Source: Cryptomeria japonica (Eukaryota > Streptophyta > Pinopsida > Cupressales > Cupressaceae). Taken from it: a stretch of DNA of 64,000 nucleotides. The translations under genes were made by a program, and so were the position numbers. This document shows, in pieces, positions 1-12,615 of this stretch (position 1 is the first letter of the stretch; each line of letters starts with the position of its first letter). Where the stretch lies: the NCBI RefSeq assembly GCF_030272615.1, contig NC_081407.1, forward strand, positions 143,908,897 through 143,972,896. Direction: 5' to 3'. The notes beneath the pieces are model-generated. The model made no database searches. It saw nothing but the letters and a program-made list of their open reading frames with translations, and had not been told where the DNA came from.

Positions 1-765
1 GTTATTCTAACAGCTTCATCTTAGGATGAGTTCACATTTTTTCAACCTTTTTTCTATGTAGACTATTTAGATGGGTCATAACACTCCTATTGAGGTGTGC
101 GAGAGAGGGTATGTTGATATGGAGGATGGGACATTTTGTTGGGATTAACTAGAATCTTAAAGTAAATACCAAACCACAAATCATTAGAAAACAAATCCAA
201 ATTGATAATGTCAAAGAGTTAACTAAATTGCATATAATTGGCTTGCATATGTAGGCAAGCAAGTGAAGTGATAAGTAAGGCAACAACTATTGACTACCCC
301 TACATAGGTGTGACACTTATAAGCAAAGTGACATGTGCTCATGCAAGTGGCAAACCAAGATGAAATAGGTGTCTCCAAAAGCAAGTACACGTGTCTACAC
401 CACATGAGGTGAGACAAAAGACTAAAATGCCTAAGTAAGCTTGATCTTGTGTGTGAATAGGTCAATCTATAAAGTGCTAACAAGTAACTAGTTAGGTAGT
501 TGCACTATTTACACTAACACATTTTAATATGTTCTTTATATGCCCTATTTTAACTAAAATCATATCAATTTATTAGATCACTAATACAATTTATTGAAAG
601 AGGTTTGATATCACTCTCAATTCAATGACTATCAATGAGTTGTATAGTGGTTCTATAGTTATAGTGGGGAGAGAATAATATTAGCCTCAACTAGATATCT
701 CTTTTCTCAATTCATCATTGATGTTCTTTTGATTAGTTTTCTCACTTGTACTAATGGTGTAAGTT
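1..765. other. Non-coding AT-rich DNA, no feature recognised
   Basis: No open frame with a recognisable motif on either strand. It lies directly upstream of a copia integrase scrap, so part of it may be decayed copia gag or protease DNA, but I cannot show this. Confidence 0.5.
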
Positions 766-1051
766 ATGGTATGAGTGGTTTAGCTATTTTAACTACCCCT
801 ACTGGTAACAACTCAACTAATAGAAGATGGTTATGAGGTTTCCTTCTATTCACTTTCCTAATGGTGTTTGTTTTGGATGCATCCTTAGTAAGAATCCTAA
901 AGAGAAGTTTGATAAAGGCAAGGCATGATAGCTTCACAAATATTGGCATTAGTTCATAGTGATTTTTTTGGTCAATTGATTTCCACATCCTTCCTTTAGT
1001 AAGACTAGATATATTTTGGCATTCATTGATGACTTTTTCAAGTATACTTAG
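766..1051 (+). pseudogene. Ty1/copia integrase fragment
   Basis: Frame 2 of the plus strand reads through the copia pre-integrase and integrase start: GCILSKNPKEKFDKGK near 876-925, then a VHSDFFG-like stretch near 951-971 and FIDDF near 1022-1036. In live copia elements this region binds and cuts LTR ends and holds the first catalytic Asp (HSD). Stops interrupt the frame at several places, so it is a relic. It ends abruptly at the LTR starting at 1052, which fits an LTR element having inserted into it. Its right half was not found in the window in the same orientation. The family is secure from motifs, the exact limits are not. Confidence 0.7.
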
Positions 1052-2020
1052 TGTAGTATCGTAAATTGTATCCCTATACAATTTTTTCCTCACCTAGGCC
1101 TCACCTTCACGTTTCGGCCTTTAGTGATCAGTATTTGCTCTGATTCTACTCACACCCTCTTTAAATCTACATTTTCAACTCCTTATATAGTCTCTGTCCA
1201 ATTTTGAGTCCCAAACGACAAGACTAGGATGTCCTGGGTGCCTTGGTTCTCCCAATCAAGACCCAAAATAGGGCCTCACAATGGCCACTTTATGTGGGCA
1301 ATAAATTTGGCTTCGTGTTATCCCGTCCTAAAAATTCAAACATCTAATGCATAGTTAGGTATAAAAGGAAGCCTACCCCCTCATTTGGGAACCTAGAGAG
1401 ATAATAATGAACTAGAAGGAAATTATGAGTGAGCTCTTAATTACAAAATCAATTCAAGCCTAAGTGAGCAAGCAGTCAAGCATTGAAGAAGTTAAATCAA
1501 GTTCAAGCATTCGTGATCGACATTCTATGAAGACATTTTACATGGTATCCTAAACCCTTATGTGAGGATTGAAGAAAGCTTCACCAAGGTACCAAGTTCA
1601 ATTTCAACCATTTTCATATTAGATCTAGCCTTTCCCTCAAAATGAAAGCATTCTACTTCAATTCCATTTCAATTATCATTTTAATTTCAAGGTTAATTCC
1701 TAAACTAGGGTTTAACCTAAGGCAAAACCCCATCAACAAACCTATTTCCTTCTTTTTGTGTGTTGTAAATTGTCTTAGGAGATGTGAGTGTGGAATCCAA
1801 CAAAGTAGATGACCAAAATGGTGCAAAAATTGTATTTGAGACTAAAATTTTGAAGGTGCAAAAATAAAAGGACCAAAATGGTCACCCCCCCCCAACATCA
1901 AGAATTTTTTACAACTTTCTAACAATAGATATCGTGTGTCATCCTAATCTCAAAAATATCAAGTTTGTGTACACCTCATATTGGAAGGACTAGGACGGTC
2001 CACCCCTTGGTCCCAACAAT
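1052..2020 (+). repeat. 5' LTR of Tat-like element 1, left part
   Basis: Begins TGTAGTATCGTAAATTG, matching the LTR starts at 20585 (TGTAGCATCG) and 10851 (TATAGCATCA). Sequence similarity with 10851-11085 is clear for about 230 bp. A TATAAAAG promoter box lies near 1352. The LTR is interrupted at 2020 by a solo LTR flanked by ACAAT and resumes at 6021. Joined length is about 1,230 bp. Confidence 0.72.
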
Positions 2021-5000
2021 TGTAAATACGTAAATCGTTCTAACTTCAATAATAGCCAAAATACTCTTTATTCTTAAATAAACTCATAAATCAGTTAGTA
2101 AGTCTATTTCATTCCATTTATATCGTAAAAAACATGAAATTTCTATAAAAGATAAAGATTCTTCATTCAATAAATCGATATAAGTAGTATCTCAATCATA
2201 CAATACTTAGGCATTTCAAGTTGTCGTAAGTTCAATAATAAAATAATACAAAGTAAGGGGTGAGATGTGTCATTTGATCTACAACCCAAGCTATCTTCAA
2301 ATGCAATCTTTAGCATGAAGACGAGAACAAGATTCGGGCACTTTTTCTGCTCAACCTTGAAGCTTACACTTCCCTAGAATTCTTAGTCAATCAAGAATAC
2401 CCGACCCTGCATGAATTGCTTAGCAAAAGAATTCAAAAGACAAGATGAAATCTAGTGCGTGCCTAGGTGATACATGCAATTCATTTTTCTAATTCTATTA
2501 AGAAACATGCAAGATCAATCAAGGATGTGATAAGAGTGGATAAATAAAAGAGTTCCATCCATTTCAATGGTTATTCAATTGATTACTCGACCAAGTATAA
2601 TGCCATGCATAGCAAATAATATAGTTTGGAAAAAGCAAACTCTCTCTCTATAATCCACATTCGACACCCGTCCTGGAAGGTAACTTTCCATAAACACAAG
2701 CCTATCTATCTTTGTTCATGTAATTCTAGAATAAATATACACAGAAGACAATCTTTCGCTTCTCAATTCTAGCTTTCTATTTCTTGCAAGATAAAAATAC
2801 AGTGATAAAGAAGACAATCTTTCGTTGAATAGAAATAGAAATAATCAATCTTTTATTACAACCAACCCTATATGACAGGAAGCAATCTTTCATGGATAAA
2901 CAAATATACATCTGAAAAGAAACAACCTTTCGCTTCCATCTTTCAAGCAATTTAAAGACAAGAATTAAATATTAAGAAGGTGTAACACATGTATGTAGCT
3001 TTACATATAAATTGAATAAAACAAGTACACATTATTTTATTCAATTATCAAAGCATTTAAATAGCATAATCATTAACATGCATTCCATTTCTTATGGTTT
3101 AGACTTCTAAGTTTATATTGTCTAAGCTCTCTATCTTTGCATGTGTCTTGGATCATTTACCTCTTTTCTCGAACAACATTTTTAGTTTAATACTAATATG
3201 TGACTTTCATGATATAAGAACAACAATATAATATGATGAAAAATCATAAGCGCATATTTATATGGCTTTTCAAATGCGACACCCAATAATCATCTTTACT
3301 TTTAATGCAAGGATCAAATCCAGAAGTGTAAGTCTTTCTTCACAGATCAAAATAAGCTTTACTACTTAATAATTCGTTATCCTAGAATTTCATCTTCTTT
3401 GTGGTTAAAATTCAAAGTTTCTCTTCCTCCAACCTCTTACTCTGTTTCTAGAGGGTTTGGTGATCTAAATTTCTAAGAGTTTCACTTTGTTTATTAACAA
3501 ACTTTAAGAAAATATTTCATTATTGCATCTATATTTACATGAATGTAATTTAAAGCAATTAAAATGGTTCATATCATGATTCTAATTCTTTCATTATAAT
3601 ATTGCATAAATCTAAAACTAGAACATTCTTTATCTCTTAGACCTCTACAACAAAACATGCTAGATTTGAGCCTACCTCAAGCAACGCGATCCAAGTCTAT
3701 TATGATCCCTAATAACTTAAACTGTCTGCAATACGTCCAGATTCCAATGCTTTCCACCTCTGCGCTATTCTATCTCATGAGTTCTCTATTCTTAGTTCTT
3801 ATCTTTTCTATGTTATGAGAATTTTTCTAATAATAATAAAACAACAAATGCTCATTTAAGAGCCTAACTCTTAAGTTCGACACTAAATTAGAGATGATCA
3901 TAACCAATCCTCTACACTTGGTCGTCATTCTCCTAAATATCGAATTCCTATTCTCTTTTATCTTCCATTCTCTATTCCTTTGTTGCATCCCTCTCCTCTA
4001 TTCTCTTCCCACTCGATGGTCTATATATAGTGATCCAATCTACCTTCTTTCCTATATTCGGGCTATCTCTCTTAGTGGCAGACTGATTCGAAATGACACC
4101 ACTCATGATTTAATTGCAACATAACAGTCCTAAATAGTTTTGAACACTTATGTGTTCTCCACGAAATGTTATTCATTAACTTCTTCGTGACATCAAACTA
4201 CTAAAGTTGTTAAGATATTAATTATTGATGATTCATGTGGTTTTTAACTCTCATACCAAGTCGACTTTACTATAAACGACTTTCCTAAAACATGCAAAGT
4301 TGAATAAAACTAACTTCTTACTACACATGTCGATCAAGGTATAGACATCAGTGGCTTTATGGGGCTGGTAAACCACGTTACTTGTTGATCATTCCATGTT
4401 ATATGGTAATGCGAAAGTACCTCGTAGGTGTGGTTATTTGCAGGACAGAGTCACTATGCATGCCAACTTTACCTCCTATTCAAACTCAATGAGTTTGTTG
4501 TAATAACAAACACTGCTGGAATTTTGCTGAGTCGACACACATGTTGACTTCCTTCTGTTATAAATGAGATTATGTGGGGTAGTCAGTGCTTGTAATCGAC
4601 CCCCACTCTTTTCCATTAGTATGCTATGTGGCTTTAACTATGACTAGCATTAAATACACCCAACCGTTGCAACAGTCAACTCTTCTCATTCAAATTAAAT
4701 GAGTTTGATTCTTTTGCAAGACGTTTAGCTACGTGTCTAGTAATTTTCCAAGTCTTAGTGGCTGCAATGAGGGGTTAAGGATAATATTACACATCGATTT
4801 GTTTATGGAAGAGGAGGAGTGGTTGGTGGTAATACCAACCCCTCCCTTTGAATATGGGGAGTGGTCGATATTACTATCGACCTCCCTCTTATAACATTCT
4901 TTTTTTTAAACTCAACCGCCACGACCATCCTTTGTGGTCGTTAAGTTTTCAATTTAAGTTGCTTTCTACTATATTATTATTTATTTTATTTTATTTTTAT

Positions 5001-6015
5001 TATATTTTTAATTTTATTTATATTTATATATAAATAATAGTGACTTTTCATTTATATATATTTTAAACATTAAACTCATTAACAAATTCTTTAATAAACC
5101 GTTCCTATGATTATCTATATATAATATGGATTTTCATAAAATAATTTAATTATGTAAATCTATTTACATATTTGATAATTACATATGTATTTATAAGTCC
5201 ATGATCGAATTATTATTATAACTCGTATACATATATATAGATAATACATATACATATTTAATCTCAAATGATTATGTATAGGTAAAAACAAAATTCATGA
5301 AGTAATTAAATTTCACGATCATATATAATAACTACATAGATATGTATGTATATCATTGAATCAATATCTCATATACATATATATGTTATACTATTATCAA
5401 ATTACCAAATTAAATTTATAAGTATGATATTTCATATATTTATACATATCTATACATAAAGAACGTATAAACCTACGATCAATATTCATATCTAACCCAT
5501 TAACAAAACAATCTTACTTTAAAATGAGACATAATATTTCACATTCACTCATGCAACTTAGATTTAATTCAATCACCGCTCAAATCATGCAATAAATGCG
5601 CATGTATAAACATATTTAAATCAATCTTCTACTCATTCCAATTTAAACAAACACTCAAATAAGGTTATTTAAATCATCCATCTTTTCAAGATGCAAATTA
5701 AAAATTCTAATGTGGTGTGTGAGAGATTCCATCTATTATAACAAAATACAAGAGCTAAGAAAACTCTACCTAAACCATGTTCTCACCTTCATCTACGTTC
5801 ACCTTTTCTTGCATTCACTTGCACTCAATTGCTCATTAGCAATGATGATCCCTATTTTACAATAAAAAATATTACTGATCATTCAATTGTATATAAATCA
5901 TTTCAGTGCATTCGATCTCCTATCTTATTTCATTAACGGTTCCATTTTCATTTCATTTGAAAAATAAACATTATTTTCCTAATTAAATAATTATGGAAAA
6001 ATAGGGTTCGTGACA
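2021..6015. repeat. Large solo LTR (about 4.0 kb) nested in element 1's 5' LTR
   Basis: Starts TGTAAATACG and ends GGGTTCGTGACA, flanked by the 5-bp duplication ACAAT at 2016-2020 and 6016-6020. Removing it leaves a smooth join that aligns with the related LTR end at 44990-45480. No coding region is seen, which fits a solo LTR rather than a full element. It holds a very AT-rich tract (about 4960-5480) and four loose copies of a CAATCTTTCGCTTC-like motif (2743, 2808, 2879, 2918). The length is long for an LTR, so a further unrecognised insertion inside it is possible. It could be a gypsy-type LTR. Confidence 0.6.
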
Positions 6016-6020
6016 ACAAT

Positions 6021-6283
6021 TTGCCTAAAATTTTTATATAGGTTATGATCCATTCTCCATTCTCATATTTAAGTTTACAACTCTACATGATATCTAGAAC
6101 ATTCTGTTACTGTTATTTTATGTCAATTTCTCATTGTTTTCAACACCAACCCTCTTCTCTAAAGAATTGAGGTTGGGTTTATTGGGTTTACTTCCCTTTT
6201 AAATGTAATGGTATGTGAAAGTAGGTTTTTTCTTGGTTTACATTGGTATGCTTGTGTAACCCTACATTTTCCAACACCATACA
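6021..6283 (+). repeat. 5' LTR of element 1, right part
   Basis: Continues the LTR after the nested insertion. The tail, an AATGTAATGGTAT stretch followed by a T-rich run and a terminal ACA, is similar in order and wording to 45390-45480, the LTR end of element 3. It stops at ACA 6281-6283, directly before a PBS-like sequence. Confidence 0.65.
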
Positions 6284-6303
6284 TTTTTGTGAATCCAACA
6301 TTC
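6284..6303 (+). promoter_or_regulatory. Decayed primer-binding site of element 1
   Basis: TTTTTGTGAATCCAACATTC directly follows the LTR end and aligns with TTTTTGGTGAACCCGACGTG after the element 2 LTR (15194). The tRNA it matches is not identified. Confidence 0.55.
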
Positions 6304-6552
6304 TTACATTTACAATACTTATGATTTTTAGTCTGAATTCTAATTTCAATTTATCATATAGGCACATAAATTTAGAGGTTCAATTCAAAAAAACCTAATT
6401 TATGTTCCTAAAATTGATTTGTCAGTGGCATAAGTTTTTAATAAAAATTTGATGGTTATGGCATGCTATTTTCATACTTAGAAGCATCTAGTGTTTAATT
6501 TCACAATTCACATCACTTAATTCATTGGTTAATCAATCATTTTACAAATAAA

Positions 6553-8586
6553 TTGCATTGTTTAATCATACATATAGCTTGCATTATCAAAAAAACTGTG
6601 ATTTCAAATCTTTTGCATTCAATATTTCCCTCCTTGTGCGTGAGTTTTGTTATCCTTAGTCCTACATCCCATATTCTAGTGAGAAGAAGTTATAGACTTG
6701 AAGCTTCCCAAAGTTTAAATACCAAGGATATGGAGCTTGAGTTGAATAATCTAGTATTCCATGTGAGTATGCACACTTTCTCTAATCCAACGCGTGACAT
6801 ACCTAACATCATGGAGCCCCATTCACCTCACACTTCTCATGATAATTGAGGAAGCTTGAAATTGAGTTGGAAAATCTTCAACAATGGATGGGCCAAGAAC
6901 ACCTGAATAGTGAGGCAATCTCCTTGATTGAAAGGTTGAAGAGAATGGTTCAAAGTGATAAGATATATGGATGTGTTAAATGGCATTGCTCATATTATTG
7001 ATACCAATAGTATGCCTATCAAAAGTATGCTAGATATCTTGGTTATTACAATCCTATTGGTCAAGATGAGCATTTAATTCCTATACCTACATCCTTGCAT
7101 AGTGTGCCTACATATTCATCTCCTATCATGACTACCTCTACACAATGTGCTAATCTTATACATGTTAGTCATGGGGGCATTCCTACTAATCAATATTCTT
7201 ACATACCTCCTTTTGTGAGTCTTACATTTGTTTCCCAACCTTCTCCTATACCAACATATCATAATGTTCCCCCTCCATATTCTCAACCTCCAACTACCTA
7301 CAATAACAATACTCCTCCATCATAATCCAATATGTCCAACTCTAATCCATCGACCAAAACTATTGTTAATAACTTAGCTCAAAGTATTTCATCCTTGCAA
7401 CAACAATTGACTTCTTTAACTCAATCCAAATTCAATGTTCCCACTTATGATGTAGAAAGCCCACTATCTGATGTGATTGTCCATACAGGTTCTCCTAAGA
7501 ACGTGAAAATCTCTCAAATAGAGATATACAATGGAAAACGTGATCCCTTGACTCATGTGAAGACATTTTAAACCTTATGTAGTGAGTTTTCTCGTGATCA
7601 AAGACTCAAGAAAAAATTATTTACTTGAACCTTTAGAGACAAAGCTTTCCAATGGTATTGTTTTTTGCCTCCTTATTCCATTGCTTCTTTTAAACAATTG
7701 GCTAATGCTTTCATTTGACAATTTCAAAATGACATTGGTCCTAAAATTACTTTGACTTATTTGATCCATTGTAAGCAATGAGTTAAAGAAAAAGTGACTA
7801 ATTTTATTAGTAGATATAAATATTTGCATTCATAAATTGCTTATCATGTGCCTGATCATGATGTTAAAATAATTTTCATTACTAATTTGCAAAAAGATAT
7901 TAGACATTAGCTTCTATTTTCTAAATTTACCTCTTTCATGCAATTGTGTGCAGTGCTTCATAACTATCAACTTCAAATGAGCCAATTCAAATCATCTCCT
8001 TCAATGGGTCTGGTTGATAAAAAGGAGAGTGCTCAATAATCATTTCCAAAATTCAACAAACATGACAAAGGTTTCATAACGATAAATGATAACTCTTCCA
8101 ACAACGTCAACACACAAGTGGCAACCACAACACCAGGTTTGGCCCCCTTCATCCAAATACTTTTAAAAAGAATTAACTCCTCTTTTTGAGTCTTTACATA
8201 TAGTATAATATTGAGGTTGGTTAATGCTAATGTGTTCCTCCCATCAAACCTAGAGATACCTCTAAGCCTCTAACACCTTCCTATGACAACAAAACCTTTT
8301 ACCAATACCATCGTCAAGCAGGTCATGATACTGTTATAAGTTGAGGTATAAGATTGAAGACCTTGTTGATAACAATATTTTATCTATAGATGGTGTGAAT
8401 GATAAAGGGAATAAATTCATTGAACCTTCTAATCAAAACCTCCAAATCTTCACCAATCATTTGTCTTATCACTCTACCAATGTTGTTGAGTCTAAGCCAC
8501 TTACATTATTTCCCAATGACTTTGGTGTAGAGTCTAATAATATTGTGAACCTCATTGAAAGACCTAAACCTAAACCATAATTATGC
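6553..8586 (+). pseudogene. Tat-type Ty3/gypsy gag, decayed
   Basis: Gag builds the virus-like particle. Pieces in changing frames are: an N-terminal leader (6553-6849), a Pro/Tyr/Ser/Thr-rich stretch (7095-7325), and the gag core with YNGKRDPLTHVKTF (7528-7569), DKAFQWY (7633-7653) and KFTSFMQL further on. A CX2HX-type zinc-binding relic reading YQYHRQAGHDT lies near 8298-8335, followed by RYKIEDLVDNNIL (8344 on). The combination of gag core, CxFH...GHxT motif and IEDL is typical of the Tat lineage. At least six stops lie inside the core, and the knuckle's first and last Cys are lost. Not functional. Confidence 0.75.
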
Positions 8587-9043
8587 ATCACCTTTGATCC
8601 TAGTGAGACTATTGTTGCACTTGATGACCCATTATACATTATAGTGAAAATTAAAGACCAAACTCTCATGAGGGGTGCTAATTGATCTAGTATGTATGGT
8701 GAATGCCATTACTGGAGACCACCTTTTTAGTCAACAATTGCATCAATTTACATATGATAAATCTGATGTTATGATCAAGGTGTATGATGGTTTCTCTTGT
8801 CGTACTATTGGTTCTATTACTCTTCTTATTGAGGTTAGTATTAAGTTCTTATATGTTACCTTTGCTATTATTCATAGATCAGATCAATTTTGTGTGAATT
8901 TGGGACATCCTTGGCTCTCATCCATGAAATCTATTCCTTCTATAATTCATAAATGCTTGAAGTTCCCTCACAATGGGAGTATTGTAACAATCAATCAAAA
9001 CATTTTTCTAACCCACAATGAAGTGTGGAAATTTTACTCTTGA
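8587..9043 (+). pseudogene. Retroviral-type aspartic protease relic, element 1
   Basis: The family cuts the polyprotein, with one catalytic Asp per monomer in a DSG/DTG/DNG loop. Here the core reads LIDLVCMVNAIT, where LID(S/N)GS would be expected, so the Gly-Ser of the loop is gone. The rest of the fold is recognisable, including the C-terminal LGHPWLSSMKSIPS signature and an IHKCLKFPHNG tail (8902-8985). A frame change near 8675 separates the upstream strand from the loop. It follows gag as in gypsy elements, but no RT, RNase H or integrase follows before the PPT at 10833, so the element would have needed enzymes in trans. Confidence 0.75.
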
Positions 9044-9829
9044 TTTATTTTTTCCTAAGCAACTTGAACCTTTAAAACCTCGAAATGATATTCTTTTTCT
9101 ATCTGATAAAAAAATTAAAACTAATATGATATTAGACTTAAGTAAACCTAGATATCTTTAACCCATGGATATTTCTTCTCCTCGCTCTAGACCTATACTT
9201 CTTCCTACACCTTCTATTCCTCCTCTATATCCTACAGTCCCACATCCTACGTCTTATAAAGTAAATTTCCTAACATGTTATATCTCTCAACCTAATATGA
9301 TTTCTTTTGTTCACCCCCCTACAAGGGAAGAAAAGAATCCTATGTTGATTGACCCTTATTAGCCTTTGTAGACCTCTCAAGTAAAACTCAAATAAATTGT
9401 AGTGCAAGAGAATGTTGATGAAGATGTCGTGCCAAAGATCATGAACTTTCTTCCCAAACTATTTCCTCCCCAAAGACACCAATAGTTGACTTGGTCCCAT
9501 TTGTCCAACCTTCACCTTATCTTAGGGAGGAAGTTCAACTTAAATCACCAAAGTTAAAGATGCTTAAGAAATCTGATGGTTCAATTTATTTTCATCTTAA
9601 AGATCCTATTATGATTTATTTAGATGATGATATGGATGATGATGATAATGTTTTTCATGCTAACAATTTTGATCCTAATTATTTAGATGATATTTATGAG
9701 CTTATTTATATTAATCATGAAATATATTCATACTTTTTAAAAGCATTAATCCTATCTCTTAGTGATAAACAAAGTGACACATCATTAGAGCATGGTCCTT
9801 ATTTGGACAATAGCACATGTACAACATAA
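9044..9829 (+). pseudogene. Element 1 gag-protease C-terminal tail, low-complexity
   Basis: Open pieces at 9165-9362 (Pro/Ser/Tyr-rich) and 9491-9829 (112 aa, with an acidic stretch DDDMDDDD near 9625-9648). They sit in the same orientation directly after the protease and are probably its linker and tail. I recognise no domain and no reverse transcriptase motif. Confidence 0.4.
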
Positions 9830-10832
9830 TATTGATATGACATATAGAAGAACTGAGATACAAATAGAGGAATGTCACAACAAATTCCACCTTTTTATTA
9901 CCTTACATAATGGAGTAAAAAGGGTCATCCAAAGAGAATCTAAGATAACATAAAAATATATTAAGCAACATATCATGGGGGACACAAATCATGTACAAGC
10001 AAACACACAAACACATAAGAATCTACGATATAGATGAAGCTAGTCAAGAAAATCATCTATCTTACAATCTTGCTTAACATCATTTAGGGATAGTGGACAA
10101 GATGCAAGAGGAGAAACAACGAGCGCAATAGATGGAGCTAAATATGCCTTTGTATTGTTTACTTGGGGATGATGAAAAGTGTTGGGATATCTTTTTGGTC
10201 TCTTCCATGTTGACTCTTGTTTGTTCATCTTACGTGATTTTCTTCTATTGTGGTAATAGTTCCACTATCTTTGGGGAATGAGGTCAATTCAATGCAGTTA
10301 TTCTTGATATACATTGTTTATTAAAAGTGCATACTAACCACAACTAGTGGATACCTTATGTGATTTTTCTTATATGTTTTGTGACCATTTCCCTTTGATT
10401 TGTCCTTTCTTAGGGGCATCTCATTGTTGCAAATGTGCTTCTCTTTTGGATGCATATATGCTACCTTGAAGCTATTGTTCCTGGTATGGCGTGCACAATT
10501 GCTTTAACGTGGGGGAATACACTCCACTCAATGTTACACTTTGTGCACATACTACAAGACTTAATTTATACAATTTAATCACACACCGTGACATGTTGCA
10601 CTACCCATTTTCCAATCAATTCAATTAAATGTTTAGGTTACTTTGCAAATCGAGTCTTTTCCTTTGTAATATTTTGCATTGATTTTTTGATTTCAAATTT
10701 TTCAATCTAACATGACTCATGGTAAGCACACACCTTACTAGGCCAAGTATAGTCACACTCTTTCCATCCTCTTCATGTGTTTCAATGTGACTTTGTACTT
10801 TACCATGAGTATGGACATAGGCTTGTACTCCT
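9830..10832 (+). other. 3' non-coding region of element 1
   Basis: About 1 kb without a supported gene between the last ORF piece and the PPT. Short open frames on the minus strand here have no motif and I treat them as chance. Confidence 0.5.
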
Positions 10833-10850
10833 ACAAAAGTGAGGGCTAAA
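10833..10850 (+). promoter_or_regulatory. Polypurine tract of element 1
   Basis: ACAAAAGTGAGGGCTAAA directly before an LTR start. It is the counterpart of TAAAGTGGGGGTTAAA at 20569 and would prime plus-strand DNA synthesis. Confidence 0.7.
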
Positions 10851-11090
10851 TATAGCATCATAAATTATATTCCTATACAATTTTGACCTCACTTAGGCCT
10901 CACCTTGGTGTTCTAGCCTTCAATGACCAATGCTTGCTTTGATTATGCTCACACCCTCTTGATATCTGCATTTTCAACTCCTTATCCTATCTCTGTCCAA
11001 TTTTAAGTCATGATTGATAGGACTAAGATGCTTTGGGCTGCCCCGGTCCTAGTTTGGGACTAGGATGTCCTAGGTCCCCTTGTCCTCCTA
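10851..11090 (+). repeat. Truncated 3' LTR of element 1
   Basis: Starts TATAGCATCATAAATT (TG changed to TA) and stays similar to 1052-1285 for about 230 bp. It then breaks off near 11090, where the sequence becomes similar to the 3' internal region of element 2 (18790 on). The break marks a deletion or recombination between related elements. Confidence 0.7.
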
Positions 11091-12615
11091 TAACTCCATG
11101 AGGGGCTCTTTGTCATAAGGGGTGATTCTATTTCAATTACAATCATCTCGGGGCAGCAACATAGTTCATTCTTGCCTCTATGCTTGGGGGGCAAGAATAT
11201 TATCCTATTTCTTCTCCCTATCTAAGGTTTCACTATTCCCTTTATGGGTTGCATTTTTCATACTTTGATGTCCTTTATTGCATGGAATGGTATATCTCTT
11301 ATGATTAATCTCTCCTTAGGGGAGTTTGTGATCCTTCTTCTAATTCTCTCTTTTTCTTTTAAGATTACCTCTTCTTTAGAGTTGCATTTTTCATATTTGG
11401 ATGTCTTTTCTTGCATTGAATATTCCTTCATGTGAGTACATTGTGCATTTTCTTATGTTTAATCTCTCTTTAAGAGGTTGTATAATTATTCTTATTGTCC
11501 ATACACTCGAGGTGGCATTGATCTCTCCTATCCTTTCTAAGGATCCACTTTTCTTTTTGTTGAGTCGTGTTTGCTTATGATTTGATGTCATTTCTTGTGT
11601 GAAGTTGTTGTTTGGTTAAGGATTATCTCCTATGCAAGAGGTGTGTATCCTTGACTACAACCTATTTTACACTTGGCAATGTTTATCTATTATAAGCAAA
11701 CCCTTCACATTGGGTCAAAAGTGTGTCATCCTTCATCAAGAGTCCCTTTCACCTAGAAATAGGAGGAAGTTATGCATTCTTGTTCCCCCTTCCCTTATTT
11801 TGGTAGAAGATGTTATGTTTGTTCAAAAAAATCCTCTTGGAGGTAGATGTATTTTGAGAAAATATCTCTCCTCCTCCAAGGATTCTATTACACTTGTTGC
11901 AAGATATCTCTTTTTCAACTATCTTATCCTTGATGGTAAGAGTATTGCCTCTTTAGCTTGGATTTAAGAGCATTGTTGCCTGAGATATCTCCTTGTTGTT
12001 GAAGGTGGGTATTGTTGTTTATAGCTCTTCCTTGAGACACCAACATAGGCCTATGTTGATATCTTAAGGGGGGGCATACATATTGCCCTCTTTCGTACTA
12101 TATTGTACTATATTTTTGCATGTCTTAAACAGGGTGTTTATTCTTGAAACCAGAGAAAACAAACACTTAAACAAGATGCTTCATGCCTAAAACCAGATCC
12201 AACATTTATATATGTCTTATACAAGGCAACCACACATTCTAGAAACTAGAGCAAACAAAATCTTATACGAGATGTCCTCGAAATCAGAGATATATTTGTC
12301 ATACACGGGGTTACACATTCTTAAAACCAGAGCAAACAAACTCTTATACGAGATGTTCTCAATACCAGAGATACATTTTCATTTTCATTTCATGTCTTAC
12401 ACAGGTTGTTACATGCTCGAAACTAGAGAAAACAAACTCTTATATAGGATGGTTAATACCTAAAACCAAACATCACTTGCACACACAAAACAAGATGAGT
12501 GGAACTAGCAAAACACAATTAGACTATTCCTAATCTCCTCCCCAACATGGATCACCTAGAAAAACACATCTATAATGTGTATCCATGTCGTCTTTCATTC
12601 TTCTTCACATGGATC
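11091..12615 (+). mobile_element. 3' internal region of Tat-like element 3 (left part)
   Basis: Same order of blocks as 18790-20050 in element 2: an opening GGGGCTCTTTGTCAT-like block, several TCTCTCCTTAGG-type lines, then a tandem repeat block and CACATGGATC-type lines. No coding motif. Its 5' part is missing beyond the junction at 11090. It is interrupted at 12616 by a solo LTR and resumes at 23898. Confidence 0.6.
12118..12451 (+). repeat. Four-unit tandem repeat, period about 90 bp
   Basis: Units start near 12118, 12205, 12296 and 12389. Each holds a TGTCTTACACAGG-like head, an AAACCAGAGCAAACAAA core and a CTTATACGAGATG tail. A shorter version with CGGAACCAGAGCACAGACTC occurs in element 2 at 19687-19870. 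The units are diverged, so the array is old. Confidence 0.7.

Noticed and set aside
764-1093. 109-aa minus-strand ORF
   Set aside because: It is the antisense shadow of the plus-strand copia integrase relic.
12118-12451. Possible CRISPR-like array
   Set aside because: Units are contiguous and diverged with no constant repeat and unique spacer pattern, and the context is a plant retroelement.
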